Below the pieces are notes generated by a model. The model saw nothing but the letters and a program-made list of their open reading frames with translations, made no database searches and was not told the origin of the DNA. From contig JALMGJ010000002.1 in assembly GCA_023362775.1 (NCBI GenBank), positions 109,113,981-109,177,980 of the forward strand: 64,000 nt of DNA. The letters run 5' to 3'. The stretch's first letter is position 1. The number at the start of each line of letters is the position of its first letter. Below, piece by piece: positions 63,426 to 64,000 of this stretch. Position numbers and translations under genes: made by a program. This DNA comes from Charina bottae (taxonomy: Eukaryota; Chordata; Lepidosauria; Squamata; Charinaidae).

Positions 63426-64000
63426 TTTGGGTGGCAAAATGTAGCTGCAGCTCCCCACCCTACCCCACCCCACCCGCCACCAGCATTGTATAATCTTCGA
63501 GTTAATTGCTCGGAGACAAGTCCGCTTCCCTGATCTTCTCTTCTGCCTGTCCTTCGCCCTACGCGATTGGCTTCCACCTTGGGCAGGGCAGGGTTGTCCT
63601 GCCCCGCCCCGCCCCGCCGCTGCCCTGCCCTGCCTTGCCTCTGCCAAAAAAAGCTGCGGTCGTGAGGCGAAAAAGCCTCGGATCACTGCAAAAAGTGACA
63701 AGGGGGGGCGCCCCGGGGTGGAAAATATCCACGCCAATCAGCTGTGCGGTGGGGAAGCGGAGTAGAAAGTAAAAAACTGCAGGGAGAAAACAGGGAAGCG
63801 GAGTAGAAAGCGAATAGTAATGCGAAGCGCGGCAGCACGGGGTGTGTGTGTGAAGGAGAATATTGGGGGGAGGGGGGAGAAAGCTTTAATTACCTGGGCA
63901 AGGCAGAGGGATGAAGAATACATTTCCAAGCTTTAGTGGAACAAACCATGGAGGAGGAGGAGGAGGGTGATGGGGGGAAGTTTGAAAAAGCAGATCCAAG
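63426..64000. other. GC-rich DNA, possibly the far end of the Tigger element
   Basis: Tracts of CCCCGCC and GCCCTGCC, then GGGGAAGCGGAGTAGAAAG twice (63751 and 63794). No gene recognised; the short frames are shadows of the GC-rich repeats. Confidence 0.4.

Overview
The window looks like a squamate reptile nuclear chromosome. It carries spliced vertebrate exons, four tRNA-derived SINEs whose 3' ends resemble BovB (two with Sauria-SINE features such as an ACCTTT tail), a BovB reverse-transcriptase fragment, several L2/CR1-type LINE ends, GATA-rich microsatellites and nearly intact Penelope-like elements. This is inferred from sequence features and was not confirmed by database search.

Two host genes lie on the minus strand in the right third. 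MAT2B (regulatory beta subunit of methionine adenosyltransferase 2) is complete: seven coding exons between 50444 and 41832 give a 334-residue protein with canonical splice sites and a CpG-rich first exon. Upstream of it in transcription, in the same direction, are the last five coding exons of HMMR (RHAMM), from 60694 to 52740. About 2.3 kb separates the HMMR stop codon from the MAT2B start codon. The HMMR-MAT2B tandem order agrees with the arrangement known in human.

The left 41 kb shows no host exon I can recognise. It is a gene-poor region filled by mobile elements, many nested. From left to right: SINEs and LINE ends (0.5-2.4 kb); a decayed chromodomain Ty3/Gypsy element (5.5-13.8 kb) interrupted by a younger Ty1/Copia element (8238-13256), whose left LTR holds a hAT MITE and whose pol is replaced by a 1.7 kb GC-rich, host-like segment; a BovB end; GATA repeats; hAT MITEs with clear 8-bp target duplications; and an old L1 ORF2 split by a hAT MITE and by a Tc1/mariner element that itself contains an L1.

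Both host genes carry Penelope-related insertions in introns. MAT2B intron 1 has a short inverted pair of terminal repeats with a 13-bp target duplication. The HMMR intron between its third-last and second-last visible coding exons order-wise (59124 to 53224) has a 4.3 kb head-to-head pair of Penelope-like elements with arms of 1869 bp, an 11-bp target duplication and long open RT plus GIY-YIG frames. A pogo/Tigger transposase copy and GC-rich repeats fill the right end, upstream of the HMMR exons. The most unusual structures are the Penelope inverted pairs, the chimeric Copia element, and a hAT MITE family with common ends but different tandem-repeat cores.
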